In this document: positions 11,005 through 24,548 of the stretch, piece after piece
Numbering within the stretch: the stretch's first letter is position 1
Layout of the letters: the number at the start of each line of letters is the position of its first letter
Origin: Cylicocyclus nassatus
Taxonomy: Eukaryota > Nematoda > Chromadorea > Rhabditida > Strongylidae
DNA: 64,000 nt
Assembly: GCA_958299035.1 (NCBI GenBank)
Contig: CATQJL010000112.1
Coordinates: 60,495,823 to 60,559,822, forward strand
Direction: 5' to 3'
Notes under the pieces: generated by a model
Databases searched by the model: none
Told to the model about the DNA's origin: nothing
Seen by the model: the letters and a program-made list of their open reading frames with translations, nothing else
Translations under genes and position numbers: made by a program

Positions 11005-11887
11005 TAACACTCTAAGTATTTGAGAATTAATGGAGACTTTAAGTATGGTGAATGGAGACTCTAAGATGAGATTGCATTCAGAACTTCAAGAGTTAATGGA
11101 GACTTGGATTACTTGGAAAACAATCGATCACGGAAAATTTCGAATACCTTAAAAGCTCATTCTTGCTGCGTTGATAAGTACCGTTCTTTTTGTTCAGGTG
11201 GCATCGAGTACGCATGATTAGATTACTGCGGATCGTTTGCGATTGCAATACAATATATTTCTTATTTTATACAAACAACAGCAGACTTACTTTTGAGAAA
11301 ATCCTGCCTTGGTGTCTGTTTACGTACATAGAATACTAAACAATTATTCCTGCCTTCTACACCTATCTTTTCAGATGTTGCTATATATCTACGTACACAA
11401 ATGATAGATTGAAATTGAACAACAATCAGAAACTGGATTCTATGACTCACAATTCTAGTGCTGATCAAGAACATGCGAAAAATTTCCAAACCTATTGGAG
11501 GTTGAAATCTGTATTGCTTTACAATTACCACCAATGTAGAAATTGCGGGATATTCCTTTTTTAGCATATTCTTATTCTCCAAACTGCCTATGTACCTATG
11601 GAGCGGCTTTTTAGAAGATTAATGCTTTAGATATTGAAATTCGTCAAGTACTTGTTATTTACACATACGCAGCAAATAAGGTTAAAAAACTTTGCAAATT
11701 ATCACAATGTAGAGCTCCTTCCTTTCTCAATGCTTCAGTATCATTTTTTTCTTGCACTACCGCGCATTATTCTCCAAGGTTCTGCTCAATCCACGTTTTC
11801 GAATGCTCATAATTTCTAGGACCTAGTTAGAGCAGATTTGGTCTTATCTTCAAGGCGCTGCCTTGTTTTTTTTTCTTTCTTTTCCAG

Positions 11888-12055
11888 CATATACTTCTAG
11901 CATCAAGGGTTCAGAAGCGACAGCAAAACTTAATGATTACAAAATTCCCTCTATGACTACGTTTTGCAGAGCTGTGGATATTGCCAGATCGATGTTAGCT
12001 GAAATCTGGCAACAACTTATCTCTCAAACGCAGATGGTTCTAGACTCTTACATAG
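11888..12055 (+). CDS. Orphan internal exon with strong splice sites
   Basis: A long pyrimidine tract ending in TTCTTTTCCAG precedes 168 bases that read, in phase 1, KLNDYKIPSMTTFCRAV and then MLAEIWQQLISQTQMVLD, ending at ATAG/GTAAAT. Both ends are phase 1, so the exon is symmetric. The segment is predicted to be helical and coding-like. I could not find convincing partner exons nearby. A phase-1 acceptor, TTTTTTCCAG at 24273, is a distant possibility. A decayed mariner-like copy begins just downstream. It could be one exon of a gene with long introns, or a relic. Confidence 0.35.
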
Positions 12056-12079
12056 GTAAATATATGATAGCAAGCTTAA

Positions 12080-12590
12080 GGGGCACAACATTGATTTTCA
12101 GCTTTTCACAAGCTCCCCAAGAAATATCGATTTCAACACAAAATACCTTAGAAAAAAGCTAGATTTGGTAATTCTTGGAAACTAAGCTTACAAAGTGCTG
12201 AAAATCTGTGCACGTACTTCTGAAGGCTTGTAGTACACATATAGCTATGTGGGAAAAAACAGCATCTTCGAAGTTAAAAATTTCAGTTTTCTCGGTTTGT
12301 AGGATAGAAACAGATACACCATCGGCATATGTGAATGTCCTATGTGGAGTGTATTTGCGCGAGCGTGTAACCTAATAAGTTTTCTTTAACCAAAGATATA
12401 AAAACTTTTCCATTCAACGAGCCCTCTGATTCTGCTCAGACTTCAGATTTCAATGCGTGATATGCTAAAGCTGGTGCGAACACTTACACGACATCTTACA
12501 GATTTTGCTAGGATTGAGAAGTGTATGATTTATAGCGCTAAAAAGAAAGTCAAAATTGAAGAAAACCCATGAGACAATTTAATAACACGA
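12080..12590. mobile_element. Diverged half-copy of the mariner-like element
   Basis: This stretch follows the right arm of the 8313-9261 element along its length (shared blocks GGCTTGTAGTA, AACAGCAT, TCAGATTT, GCTGG then GCGAAC) with many substitutions. Only one arm is recognisable. Confidence 0.5.
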
Positions 12591-12989
12591 GAACCTCTTC
12601 TGCGAAATCTTGAGCTAAGTCGTTATTACAAACATCTACCGTATGCCAACAGTAGCCTTAAAATGCGAGGATCATATTCATTGAAAGCCTTCCAAAATGA
12701 CAATGCTCAACTCAAATAGCCCCAGCGAAAGTAAATTGGCGCGAAACACGGCTACTTCCAGACAAGAACTCCTCAAAACCACCTAACAAAAATTACTGAA
12801 TTTCGTATAACAACTTTGCAATGATCCATTTCGATAATCCAAGTAATTCGTATCTGCGATCCATGCGTATAGATGTCTTCAAATAAAAGCAGTTATATTG
12901 AATAATGCGTATTTTGAAATTTAAGAAACTGAATAATTCGCATTTTAAAGTTTGAGGAACTTAAAAAAAGCAGATCAAGGCGAGAACTA

Positions 12990-13477
12990 GATCTTTACAT
13001 AAGTTTTGTAACATTCAACCTAAATAGTCTTCACAATTTCCTCAAAAGATTTTTCCACGTTTCTAAATTATGAGTTTGTGGAATTACAATGTATGGAATC
13101 TAACTGAACCTAAGAATCTAATGTCAAAAAAATCTAAATCTTAATCTTTTAAAAATTTTCCAAATTATCTTTGGGAAATGTTCAATTTAGGTTATGAAAA
13201 GCTTAAACTTCCACTGTCTTTTACTACTGGTGCTTTCGAAAGTCCTTGCACAATACATAAAGATGAGAAAGTAAGATGAGAAAGTTTTAAAAACAAAGAA
13301 AAATTGGAGATGTACCGTTGAAGAATTGTCTTTATGTTCACTACGATTTATTAGAGCGCGGAAAGGATTCCAGTGAGTAGCTTTTCATTCTTCTTGAAAA
13401 TGCGAAATATGAGATTTTGCCGAATTTTCTAGAGTTTTCATAGGAACTCGAAGAAAGTGTAGCAAAATTTATGTAAC
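12990..13477. mobile_element. Possible relic between mariner-like ends
   Basis: TTACATAAGTTTTGTAAC at the left and AATTTATGTAACGACCTGAT at the right resemble inverted mariner-family ends. The interior has no clear match to the better copy. Confidence 0.3.
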
Positions 13478-13502
13478 GACCTGATATTTTAAAGGTGTAT
13501 GA

Positions 13503-13545
13503 AGTAATGGTAGGTAATGGTAGATAATGGTAGATAATAATATGT
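13503..13545. repeat. Decamer microsatellite
   Basis: About four imperfect copies of GGTAGATAAT in tandem. Confidence 0.7.
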
Positions 13546-15463
13546 TGATCTTGTTTCCTGAAATCACACATCTTGTCCCCATTATGGTTTTATCAAAACG
13601 CAGATCTCCTTATCACACGGTATGTTTTCAGAGCGTAACAAACTAGTGATAAGTCCGCAAAGACAGCGCGTCCCTTGCAAACGTTTTTAAAATAGATTTA
13701 TGGGTTTACTTAGCGACTTTTTTGGGTCCCTGTCCCATCTGTCATCACCATTCACCAAAAATCGGATCGCGTCGGTTCCCGCGCGTAGTCGATTATCAGC
13801 ACTTCTTTTTCGTATTAACACCTGCCCGAGTCATGTTTTGCTGTTTCTGTTTCTCTGTTTTTGCGTAGCGCTATTTCGTCTCTGTTCTCTCTCCTTCAAT
13901 ATCTCACTTCTGTTGGTGACATCTCAGGAATGCATTTCTTCAGTGATTGATGTCGTTTCGACGCCTTCCGCTTGTACCCTTTTGTCCTTCTCGGCAAACA
14001 CACAGCGTCCGTTTATACATCGTCAAGGTTACATTTTCGAGAAATCTCACCGCTAAGTCCGAAGTATAACTTGTCAGAAGAACCCGAGAACCCCCGTAGT
14101 GCCCAGGTCAGATTCCACCCACCCCCCCCCCCCCTCCTTTGAGACCATCGCGCCACTGGACTTTTCTTCTAAGGAACACGATTTACAATTCTCTTTGCGT
14201 TTCTTATCACATTTGCGTTGTCCAACAATAAAGCGTAACGTAATGATGATGGAAAAGAAGCGACAAGCTGGAACGGAGCGCGCTTTTTCACCTGTAGCTG
14301 TGAAGAGAAAAAGTACGAAGTGGACGAGAACGGACACTACACCCGAAAACCACGAGATCTCTCGGGTGCACTCTTGTTCTGCTTGTGTTGGTGAGAATGA
14401 GAAAAAAGCATGTTTTGATTCTGACTCTTTTCATTCCGCTTCTTTGTGATATTTTAGTCAAACCAAATGACAAATGTGAAGAGAAAGTAAGCACTGTATG
14501 ACATCAGAGAAATTCTATTGCCAAGGCAAAAAAGTTTATACAATTTCAGCCAAACGAAGACATGAATGGTCAATGTAACAATATAGAAATATATAGAAGC
14601 AAAATTAGTAATCAATAAATCAATGAAGGTGGTAGACATCCGAGTACTGTTAGGGCAAAGAAAGGGGATTTGCCGGATTCGCGGCTTCACGAGAGTCGCG
14701 AAGTTGGCGAGATTCATTTGTAACTTTTTTGAAAACATGTACTTTTAATCATTTAAGCAAATATAAATTCAGCTTGACCAGGCGAATCTTTTGGTATAGT
14801 CCTTTGCCGTACTTGCAAACATCGGGAATGCAAAGCTTATCTACACCTTTTCTCACCAGATTATTTTTTAGTCAAAAAATCAGATGACACACTCTTTAGA
14901 AAAAAGTTCTTCATTACTGATTGGTATTGTACACTAACAAAGTATTTTTAGCTGATTTTTTTAGTCCGAATCCCTCGACGATGTGGTTTTGCGCGGTTCA
15001 TGATAATCACTACGAAGCGAGTCGAGCCATGCTTGATTGAGTTCCTCCTACAAGGAAAAGGTGGTTTAATGTAGGAAACAAAAAGTTTTTCGATTTCTAC
15101 GTCTTATGTTTGAATTCTCTTATCTGAACGCTTCAAAAGCCTGTAGTTTTAATAGAAATCACGAAATTCAGAAAAATGCTCTTAAATTATAGAGAATTTC
15201 ACTCATTTCTTCGAACCCACCACTTCCTATATGATTGTACATCGAATTAGGCTTAACCTCTGATTCAACTGCATCGGCGGCTGAAAGGCCGAGCTTTGCG
15301 ACCTAATTAACGCAGTCGAGCCCGCGACGCAGTTTGCGTCTCTCTCGCGCGCATGCTCTCTGATCATTCTCCAGCCTTCACTAGCTCACGAAGCTCCGCC
15401 TTCCAGTCGCCAATCCAGTTGAATCAAAGGATCCTTTACTTTGGATTAAATGCGTTTTTCTGG

Positions 15464-15471
15464 TATAAATA
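15464..15471 (+). promoter_or_regulatory. Possible TATA box
   Basis: TATAAATA follows a GC-rich, CG-containing block (15270-15420). No clear gene start is found downstream, so this is a weak suggestion. Confidence 0.15.
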
Positions 15472-18400
15472 TACCTGTTCAGCCTTAGTTCTTTCACGAT
15501 TCAGCTCGATTCCACGGTGACGATAGTGTCCACTCTCATCTACATCATCGTAGCCGTCGATTTTTGTATCGAAAAAAGTATTTATACAGTAACAATTAGT
15601 TCTTCGAGAAACTTCGCCAACAGACCATTATTCCACTCAGGTCGATTGTTGAGCGTAGAGCGTTTTTTGTGGTGATGCCGGTGTTTTCTCGTGGTTTTGT
15701 GATTGTTTTCAGATGCAGGATCCTAAGATGTGCAGTCGCTAATTTTTGAGTAATGGAATTAAAGTTTTTTGTAGTTTCAAGTCTTCCAATATGTGTAGAG
15801 ATTTGCGACGCCAGAAGAAATGACTCGTCCAAGCGAAAAAATGAATTTAAACTAGAAATTTTGGTTTAACTAAAAAATACTGAATTCATTTCTTCCATCA
15901 ATCGAAAACAACCTATATAATGAGCTCATGTTACTCAACGCCAAAAAATGCAAAAAAAGCATTGCCAGAAGCTCCAGCTGGTAACCAGTGCTGGACAGAT
16001 ACAAATTTTGAAAAAAATTTTGTTATTTTCAGAAAAAATACAACTCCGTAAAAATCGTGCTTCACAGTGTATATTTTTTTGATTTTTCATTTTTTACTAA
16101 TTTATTGACTCACATGTGAAAGCAGGAATCTCACTTCTTCAATTTTATAAAGTGATCAGGCACTGATTACAAAAAATTGTTGTTATAGGATCCCGAAGCA
16201 TTTTGGTTGGTCATAGTTTTGTAGAAAAATAGTATTTTGGAATAACTGTATTTTAATATGGACGTAACCTAGGAACAAAGGTCTACGGCATCGCAAATGC
16301 TCTGATTCAAATAAAATTCCCAGTTTAAAGTCTTTTACTTCATAAGACTTGATCGCCGAAGATGACAATTCTTCGCAAAATTGCTATCATAATGCTATAG
16401 TAACAAAAAAGCAATCAATGATTCGCTTCATATTATAAACAGTTAAAATCAGCTTTATGGAAATGTTTTAGGGCCAGCAAAGATAGCAGGACAAGAGAGG
16501 TATCAATAATCAAACAGAAGCAATTCTGTGGCTACCCTGAATATAGGCTAAAAAAGCACACAGGTAACCAAATCTAAATCAGAAATGGTGTAAAATAATT
16601 TCACTCATCTTTCTGTTACCGGGAGCGCTTTTTGAGCGATGCATCTTGAACGAAAGGATTCGAACGGGAGAGCCAGGCCAACCAACCATGGAGATTGCTT
16701 GGCAACAGGACCTCCATGGAATAATTAAGTGTTGCCTTAAAGAGCATATCAGATCTTCAAAAATGCTGGGGACATATAATTTTGCTACATAGATGGCATA
16801 TAAATGAAGTAAATGTATTGTGTGAGCGAGAGCTTACAGTTGAGTTTTTCTGCTACAAGTGAGTCAGAAGAGCTGCCGCTTGAGTGAATAATCAATGAAT
16901 AAGTGAAATTTATCAAAAGTTATAAAAATTATAAAACTCTAAAATCATTCGATAAAATTTATTAAAAACAGTTCAATAATAAATAAATGAATAAATAACC
17001 AAAAACAACCATAAATAACATCACAGTCCATATTTATCCAACCATCTTGTGTAAGAAGTTCAGGAAAATTTTCAAGCTCCTTTCTCGTTTCAAACGATGT
17101 CATTAGTTATCCCGAAAAATTCCTCTTCCAAATGAATTAAAGTATGTTGTATTAATTCAGGTTGCAGCGCAAGGCATCTATGTACAAAAAGACCACCAAA
17201 GGTTCACTAAGTTGCGATCCAGTTAAGGTTTGGAGCCAAAAACTAAAAATTTTTCAATTATCCTAATTGGTATCTCCTACATAAAAATTCTTCAGATCTT
17301 CCACTTAGTGATCATGCAGTAGACTCTTATGTTAGTAGTATCCATTAATGCACTTGCACGTTTTTTTTTTTCGAGGTCCAAAGTCAAGAAACAAAAAAAT
17401 CCCATGCATATTTTCCAGTTCTTTTAATGTCAAACTTGGTATTTCTCGAGCGGCAGAGCAAAAGGTGTGATTATAAGATTATACTTACTATTGCTTGCAG
17501 TATATAGCAAGCACATATGAGGGAGAAGCTGGGAGAGGAGTTTGCCATTTTTAACAAAAAATTTTCCAGTTTTTATGCATGAAAAAAATTTATCAAATGC
17601 ATTTATGAGTCCGACTATGTATCTTCACGAACAATTCGAAGCTGTGTAGGATCGATTTCGCAAAAAAAATCAATTTTTAGGTGACAGAGATTTTCTCGAT
17701 TCTGACTTCAAACTTACATGATTTTTTTCATTTCACTGTTTTTTGTAGCATTTTATTTATCTCCATTGTATCGGAGTTATTTAAGCCAATTAAAGTTCTG
17801 GATGTTCACCCTGCAACTTAAACAGAGCTTTTAGACTCCCCCCCCCCTCCGATGCTAAACTACAGCCACGAACATCTCTCCGTTTGACATGACTGTAAGC
17901 TATCGGCGCTCGAATTTCACCTGCTGTTTTCTCGTCGTTTAACATACACCAACGTGCGTTCGAATGCTTATAAACACGCATTGTTCGCTAGCGTAACATA
18001 GGTCTCGTTTTAGTTTATATCATCATTTGTTTATACATTACAATGAATCAAAGTGCAGGAAAAATGTGATAGGATAGACGTGTAAAAAAATGATTTTATC
18101 TAGATTATTCGAGAAATCTGAAAAAAATTGTTTCACATTCAAATGATAGGATTTCGAAATTTCCAAAATGAACTGCCCTGAAAAGGTTTGAATCTTCCAA
18201 AAATGGTAGTGCACTCAATAGTTTTCCAGAGCAAATAAGGCAATCAGAGCATAGCGGCAAGCTTCCTGAGCCTTCGAGTAGAAAGACATAAAATTTTTTA
18301 AACTTTGAATATTTTTTTAATGCTTATGAAATTTTACGCGGAGTTTCCAAAAAACTATTTGTCTTTCTTTTGCAGGTGTCGTCAAATAAAATATAGCATA

Positions 18401-19191
18401 AACTAAATTGTCAATAACAAAGAAAGCAGCATTATGCTTGCTATATGCTTGTTGCATATATAATATTATTTTTTTGCTTTTCATCAAGCTTGAAGATTTT
18501 CTGTCTTTGCCAAAATGAAGATTTTCTGTCTTTGCCGAAAAAGACCGAATTTATTTCATATGGGGAAAAATCTCCTCTCGCCTAACTTCCCCCCCCCCCC
18601 CCACTAACCTCTAGGAAATCAAAACCGAGGGGACACGCAGCTGAGGTGATAGTGGCAGTTGTTCAGATCTGGTGCTGATTGACCGATCATATCCGGACGT
18701 TCACTTGTCATATCGTCGCAATCGCAAATGACAAATCGTCGACGGTTACGCCATTTATCGCTAGCGACGACGCGAGTCATTGTCGCCCCTCACACGCGCG
18801 GACAACTGTTCCTCGTTTTCAAAAAAGCCTCGTATGACACCGATTGACACATTGAGTTAGTCATTCTGATACAGTAGAAGCTGAAGAGATTGTACTTTAG
18901 AAAGTTTCCATGATTTTCATGATTTTCTACTTATTTTCCACGACTAATAAACAAAAACTCCAACACTAACTCGTCACCAAGTCTGAGTTCAAACGGGTTC
19001 CATTTCATTGATTTAGCATTTGTTATTTTTCTTATTTACTTTGGAATTCCCAAGAAATAAATAGATGGCCAAGAAAGCAGCAAAAATGGCAAATTCGCAT
19101 CTAAAAATTTCTGCTTTCTTTTTTGAATTTCCATAATTTTCCGAATGTTGTAATTTTCTCAAAAAATGTGATAATAGAAATAGTTCAATAG

Positions 19192-19547
19192 CAGTGGCGG
19201 ATTTCGGATAGGGGGGGGCGGGGCAAAAATTTTTTAAATAAAGGTGCGTGGCGATAGCCACGCACTCCGAAAAGAATTTTGGGGTGCTTCTCAAAATTTT
19301 TGCGGGTCCCTAACCCCTAAAATGTGGAAAAGGAGGCGTGGCGTCAGCCACGCCCCCGAAAAAAAATTTTTTTATAAGGCTAATTTGAATCTTTAAAAAA
19401 TTTCAAAAAATATTTTAATTGTTTACAAAAATGAACAAGTCATTTGCACATTTTTATAACCCATCTAAGTAAATTTCAAAAATTTTGCGGCCCATTCTCG
19501 AGGGGGGGGGCGCCCCGCCCCCCCCCCCCCTCCTCGGTCCCCCACTG
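19192..19547 (+). mobile_element. hAT-like MITE copy 3 (356 bp)
   Basis: The ends are CAGTGGCGGATTTCGG and TCGGTCCCCCACTG, flanked by the 8-bp duplication TTCAATAG (19184-19191 and 19548-19555). It carries two internal GCGTGGC...GCCACGC hairpins and G/C runs near both ends. Confidence 0.9.
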
Positions 19548-20139
19548 TTCAATAGGTATGGAATCTGCACGAGCTACTTTGAACCCAATTTCGAGTTCGC
19601 CTTTCTTTTAAAAATTTCGTGACCTTCATAAAAGTGGAAGTAAACATAACAGTTGCGAAACCTTTACAAGCAAATTTGTTCTCTTGAAATCTCCGAAAAA
19701 ATGAAAAATTCTTTCGCGTATTATTTTTGCATTTAGGCTGGCTGTATTATAACACTTCTCCACGTTGATGAGCAAATAACTGCCCAATAAAATATTCAAA
19801 AAAGCGAGCTGCCCTAGATAAAACACTCTAAGATTGTAATAATTCCGGTTTCACATGATTTCAGACAGCAATAAATCACGGTACATGACTGATAACAGTA
19901 ATTTTGATGGAAGATATAATTGTCACAAAATTCCAACAGTTGGCCACAAATTGTTCTGTAGTATGTTTCGCTTGGTGTGCGTACACGAAATGACATCGCT
20001 CTCAGTGTCATAAATCCCGGACGTATCAGCGATGAAAATGTCGAGACAGAAATCTACCGTAATCGTGACCGGACATGAATCAGAGCTGATAACGATTTGT
20101 TACAGTTCACATCGTAAGTTTATTACTTATTATTCATTC

Positions 20140-20320
20140 TATGACTAGGAGATGCGAGACCGCATTGCACACATTGTCTAAACAAGCTTAATCGTGTACT
20201 CAGCAAGTTTATACTTGTTATTTATCTCTTCCATGTTTATTCACTCTTTAGAAACAGGGAAGAACAAACTCAAACCTGTTAAGACCATGTCCGCAATGCG
20301 GTCTTAGTCTCCTAGTCATA
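20140..20320. mobile_element. 181-bp MITE with TATGACTAGGAGA ends
   Basis: TATGACTAGGAGATGCGAGA at the left is inverted at the right end (CCTAGTCATA), with GACCGCATTGC inside on each arm. The outermost TA at both ends could be the target duplication of a Tc1/mariner-type element. Confidence 0.65.
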
Positions 20321-23300
20321 AAATAGATGCTATGTAGTTTTGTCTCAACAATAATATTATTAGAAAATTTTTTGCGCGTGAATTTTTCCAATCCAATATG
20401 TTTGTAGTGCCAGATCCATTCTTTACCAAAAAAACGAAAGTAAAAAAAACTCCCTGGATCATTATCGTATCCTTACCCGATCGTGATTCAGGAAGCTTAC
20501 GATCAACATATGAGATAGTAGTTGAACTATATGGCATTAAATTTCTGCAATATTTCTGCTTTGTCACCCGGAAAGTTCTACATGCTGGGCTGAAAAATAA
20601 TATGAATCATTTATGATACATTGAACAAACCAATATAACCTTAATAACTCATCAAACAATTGCTTTATAAGCAAAAGAATGCTTGTCTAACCAGTAATTC
20701 CAGTTAGTTAAGATAGAAAATTCTCGAAACTACAGCATCTGTATAAACATGGCTATGAATGCAAGTGATACATGAATGTGTAATTTTCATTTCAAATGTC
20801 AAAAAAAAGAAAATGTAGAGGAGAGAGGATCATTTGTAATATTATATAACATTTATATTTGCTTTTAGCACGGATGGGATGAATTCTTACCAATAAGTCC
20901 CAGAAAAGCCTTTTAGGTGGACAAACTGTTAATTGTGTTCAATCAAGCTTCAATAAAGAAACGAGGTGGAATCCCCAAAAGAATAGCAAGATGTGTGTGC
21001 AATAAAATAATTAAGTTACAAATGACTTGACTATGTCTTGTGTGCATATAAGTTGTGGTAGATTGTAGAGAGATGAATTTGTGGCGTAACCAAATGTTCC
21101 CAAATTCTGGCCTCAAACCTTACTTGAGCCAGAATTTATGTACGATTGTTAAGGGAGTTGAGGAGATCTAATAGATTGATTTGCTTCATCGAACAGCAGC
21201 TAAACGCCAGAAAAAACGATAGAAAAATCTTGTTCAAGTTTCATCAGAGTTATGGAATAATTTGTCGGACTGAGATTAGTGTATTCGTAGCACTTGAATC
21301 AGCTTTGAATTTTTGAAATATACAGTGTAAAAGTACCTCCTCCGGAGCATTTGGTAGGGAAGAATAAAATTGCATGAATTCAAAAGTTCACTGTACGCAA
21401 CATTTCTCCCAAACCATCAAAGTTCTCAATTCCTCTCTTCCAAGCATACTCTGAGATTTTCACAAACACGCCACTGAATGCTTGAAATTTGTAAGCGTTT
21501 CCTTTGCGACTATTTTTTTCTAGCACCCCCCCCCCCTCCCCACTCCTAATAACTCGCTCATTACCGCAGCTGACAGTGGCTGAGGCTGCAAGGGCGTTAA
21601 TGTCTTCGAGTGGTCATCTGGCACACTCGAGCAGCGCCACACTTATCATAGCTGGTCTGTTTGTTCAGAGGGTGCTAAATGAGGCATCGATTACGAGCAC
21701 TCACGTAATCATCGCTCCAAACAAATATAAACAGAAGCTTAATCACGACCGAATTACGCGACAACTGCCACATATTGATCACTTTACTAATTCGTCCATC
21801 ATATGGACTTATGGGAGGCGGGGGGGGGGGGGGGGAGGTTAGGATTTATGAGAAAGGTTTACCTGAGAAACTTTATCCCTTTGGCAATTCCCACCACTAG
21901 AAGCTATTCCAAGAAACTTTTGGAAAATTCATATATTTGACAATATTGCCAATATATGCCAAATCCAGATTTTGAAATCTAAGAAATAAAAGTTACAAAT
22001 TTTTACCCTGGAATTGGAGTGCTTTGAGTGCATCCGCAAAAAACACTTTTGTAGTCAAACTTTTTTCAGAAATTTCAAATTATAGGACCCCTTTACCGTG
22101 TATTATTTGTTTCTCAAATCTTCGACATCTAAAGGCACACAAATGTTAAACCACCATAGTGTGTAATTTGATCTTTTTCCGCCCTCCTCCCCCCCCCCCT
22201 TCCGAAAATTTTTACCCAAGTTGGTCCCAAGCTGCTGTTGCTGCTGTACTCCTCCTGTCCAATCAGTGACATCAATGTCAGTAATAAAAGTCTCCGGTAG
22301 TAGTTTACTTCGACATTCCCTCAATGAGGCAAAGCCGTAAAGCGTCGCGCGGGTCGTAAGTTGCGTACACGTTGCTGCGATTGACGCAACACGAAGGGAA
22401 ACAGACCATTACACAGTACTCAAAGCACTATCAAGAAAGACCAGTGATCCATCGCCGAAAAACAAGATTTTCTCGCTTTCTTCTCGGACATCGCGAATCC
22501 CCTCGGTGCGCGAGAAGAATTCCAGAGCGCAAACTTGCACTAATTGTGAAAGTACGCGTCGTTGTGTCGTCGTCGTCAAGAGATTCCCACCGGATGGCAT
22601 TGATTCCTGGGTGTCCATGTTTGATGCGGAAAGCTCTATTCAGCAAACGCCACGACGAATTTGTGATACTCGTGTGAAAGTTACAGTAATCGCTCTCATT
22701 GTGAGATATGTACTCCGCTTTCGACGACGTAGATTTGCACATTTCTCTTAGCGCGCGCACGCGGCCGCGCGGCAACGATTAGATGTCGTCGATGGTAAGT
22801 GGAGAAAGATTAGAAGATTAAAAGCAATGGGAATATGAGAACGAATTTTCTTTTTGTAAATATTTTCGAAGAAGAATAATGGCTATCAGATGCCATTAAC
22901 TTAATGTGGGGCCAGTTACTTCCTTGATATCGCTGTTCAACTTCTTAATCCATTAAGTTATTACGCGGTTTTAGAAATTTTTTGAATTTTTAGAAGAGCT
23001 AGCGATACGTCACGGTTCCAGGTAAGAAATTCCTATTAAGCGAAGGTCTCAGCAAAAGGCCATGATTTTATTTTTGAGAAGTTTGTCAAAAGTTGCCAAA
23101 TTAATTTTGCCCACTTTTTTCTTGCTAATCTTATTTCCAAGGGAAAAACGTAATTCTCGCGATTCGAGCTTAACAGGAAAACTTTTTCTTTGTGGAGAAA
23201 ATCAAATGTTAGTAGTCCCAAAGATGCTTTTTCGAGATGCTATAATCTTATTAATATTTTTACATAGGTTAAGCCTATAGATTCTAAGCCGTTCAAAAAA

Positions 23301-24548
23301 ACTGTGCTGTCCAAAGAAAAACGGCTTACTTTTTGATTCTCCTTTCTGATTCAATGGGAAGATTGATTTATTCCTTGGATCATTTCAAAAAAATTTTACG
23401 TGAAAATAGGAACAGAAGATAAAAAATCAAACCTTAATACACTCTTCACTGTTTAAAACAAATATAAGATATTTTATCTTAATTTGTAACTTCCTGGTTC
23501 TGCTACAGCGCATCTGAATGGGACAAATTCCAGAAGAATAAAACTATTACTAAAACTACTCGTCTCTTTCTATTTCCACGAAATGAAAATGTCCTATTGG
23601 AAAGTAGTCGGGAGCTAAATTCGAATTTTGCGATCGCATTTGTTAAAGCCAATCATATCAGAAAGTTAATTTTCCGTTTCACAATAGAACTCAATCTTAC
23701 TCATAATGTCCTACTGAAAAAAGTCACGATCATAATGGCTTACTGGGAAGATCAGGTTCATTTTGCACTCTTCGCAAATAAGTAGTCCTAATATAGTTTA
23801 TCAAACATGCACTTTTAAAGTTCTGGAACAGGTCAGACCATTGCGCTCAACTTCAAAAACCCAAGATGATTTCGGAAACATTCAGCTTCGGTAATTAATC
23901 AGCTGCCATTGTTGGAATGCCCAAAAACCACGGTATTTTCCAAATAGTACCTAGTCCGTTCCACTAAATGTTACCACTCATTTCTTCATAAACAAATCAT
24001 TTTCGATTGCACAAATCATCACAAATCATATTTGCAATATATATCGCTACGCTGACACAAGAGAGAGATTGATCATGAGCTCATCAGAAGTGACTTTCGG
24101 AGTCGAACACAGATACCATTGCCAATATTTCATTTTTCTGTCATAATCACGCGAAAAACGCAACAGCACGTGATTGTCAATAAATCGAGAAATTCTTTCT
24201 GGGGTGAAACGTGACAATAGTACACAGCTACTGAACACTCAATTATATAAATCTACATTCTTCATTTTTTCCAGTTCTACCTGACGTCATGGTCGCCCAC
24301 ACTCTTTGTTCGTTTCGAATCGCCGCGTCGCGGTCGCGTCATTCTCGCGCCGCGGGTGTGTCGCTATGTATCACATCTGTAGCAAAAATGTTCACACACA
24401 GCGCTTTCTTTTAACGATCGAGTCGCCGGATGGACACGACTAGAAACGAGAGAGAGAGAAGCACACAGATCGCCTGAAAAACGCTCTCAAATGATCGTTG
24501 CTGACACCGATCTGTCGTGTCGCGTCCACCCGATCGCGTTCGCCAGCG
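20321..24548. other. Intergenic stretch with GC islands
   Basis: Islands at 22330-22790 and 24290-24540 are open in several frames on both strands. The first ends with ATGTCGTCGATG/GTAAGT, which could be a minute first exon. Otherwise AT-rich DNA, with G/C runs near 21526, 21821 and 22191. Confidence 0.4.

Larger units (their letters stand above)
13480..19190. other. Intergenic stretch without a supported gene
   Basis: It contains C runs near 14122, 17840 and 18592, a GC-rich CG-containing block at 15270-15420, a second at 18600-18830, and AT-rich DNA. ORFs of up to 118 codons at 13700-14450 lack splice support and overlap on both strands. The GC-rich blocks might be regulatory. Confidence 0.4.

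Noticed and set aside
13700..14449. ORFs of 118, 116 and 87 codons
   Set aside because: They overlap on both strands, have no splice support and no recognisable domain, and many ORFs of about 100 codons are expected by chance in 64 kb.
16640..16745. tRNA-like B box GTTCGAATCC on the minus strand
   Set aside because: The T stem does not pair and no acceptor stem is visible.
22372..22775. Four overlapping ORFs on both strands
   Set aside because: The GC-rich island has few stops in any frame. No frame stands out, and no splice pairs were found apart from a tiny ATGTCGTCGATG/GTAAGT site nearby.
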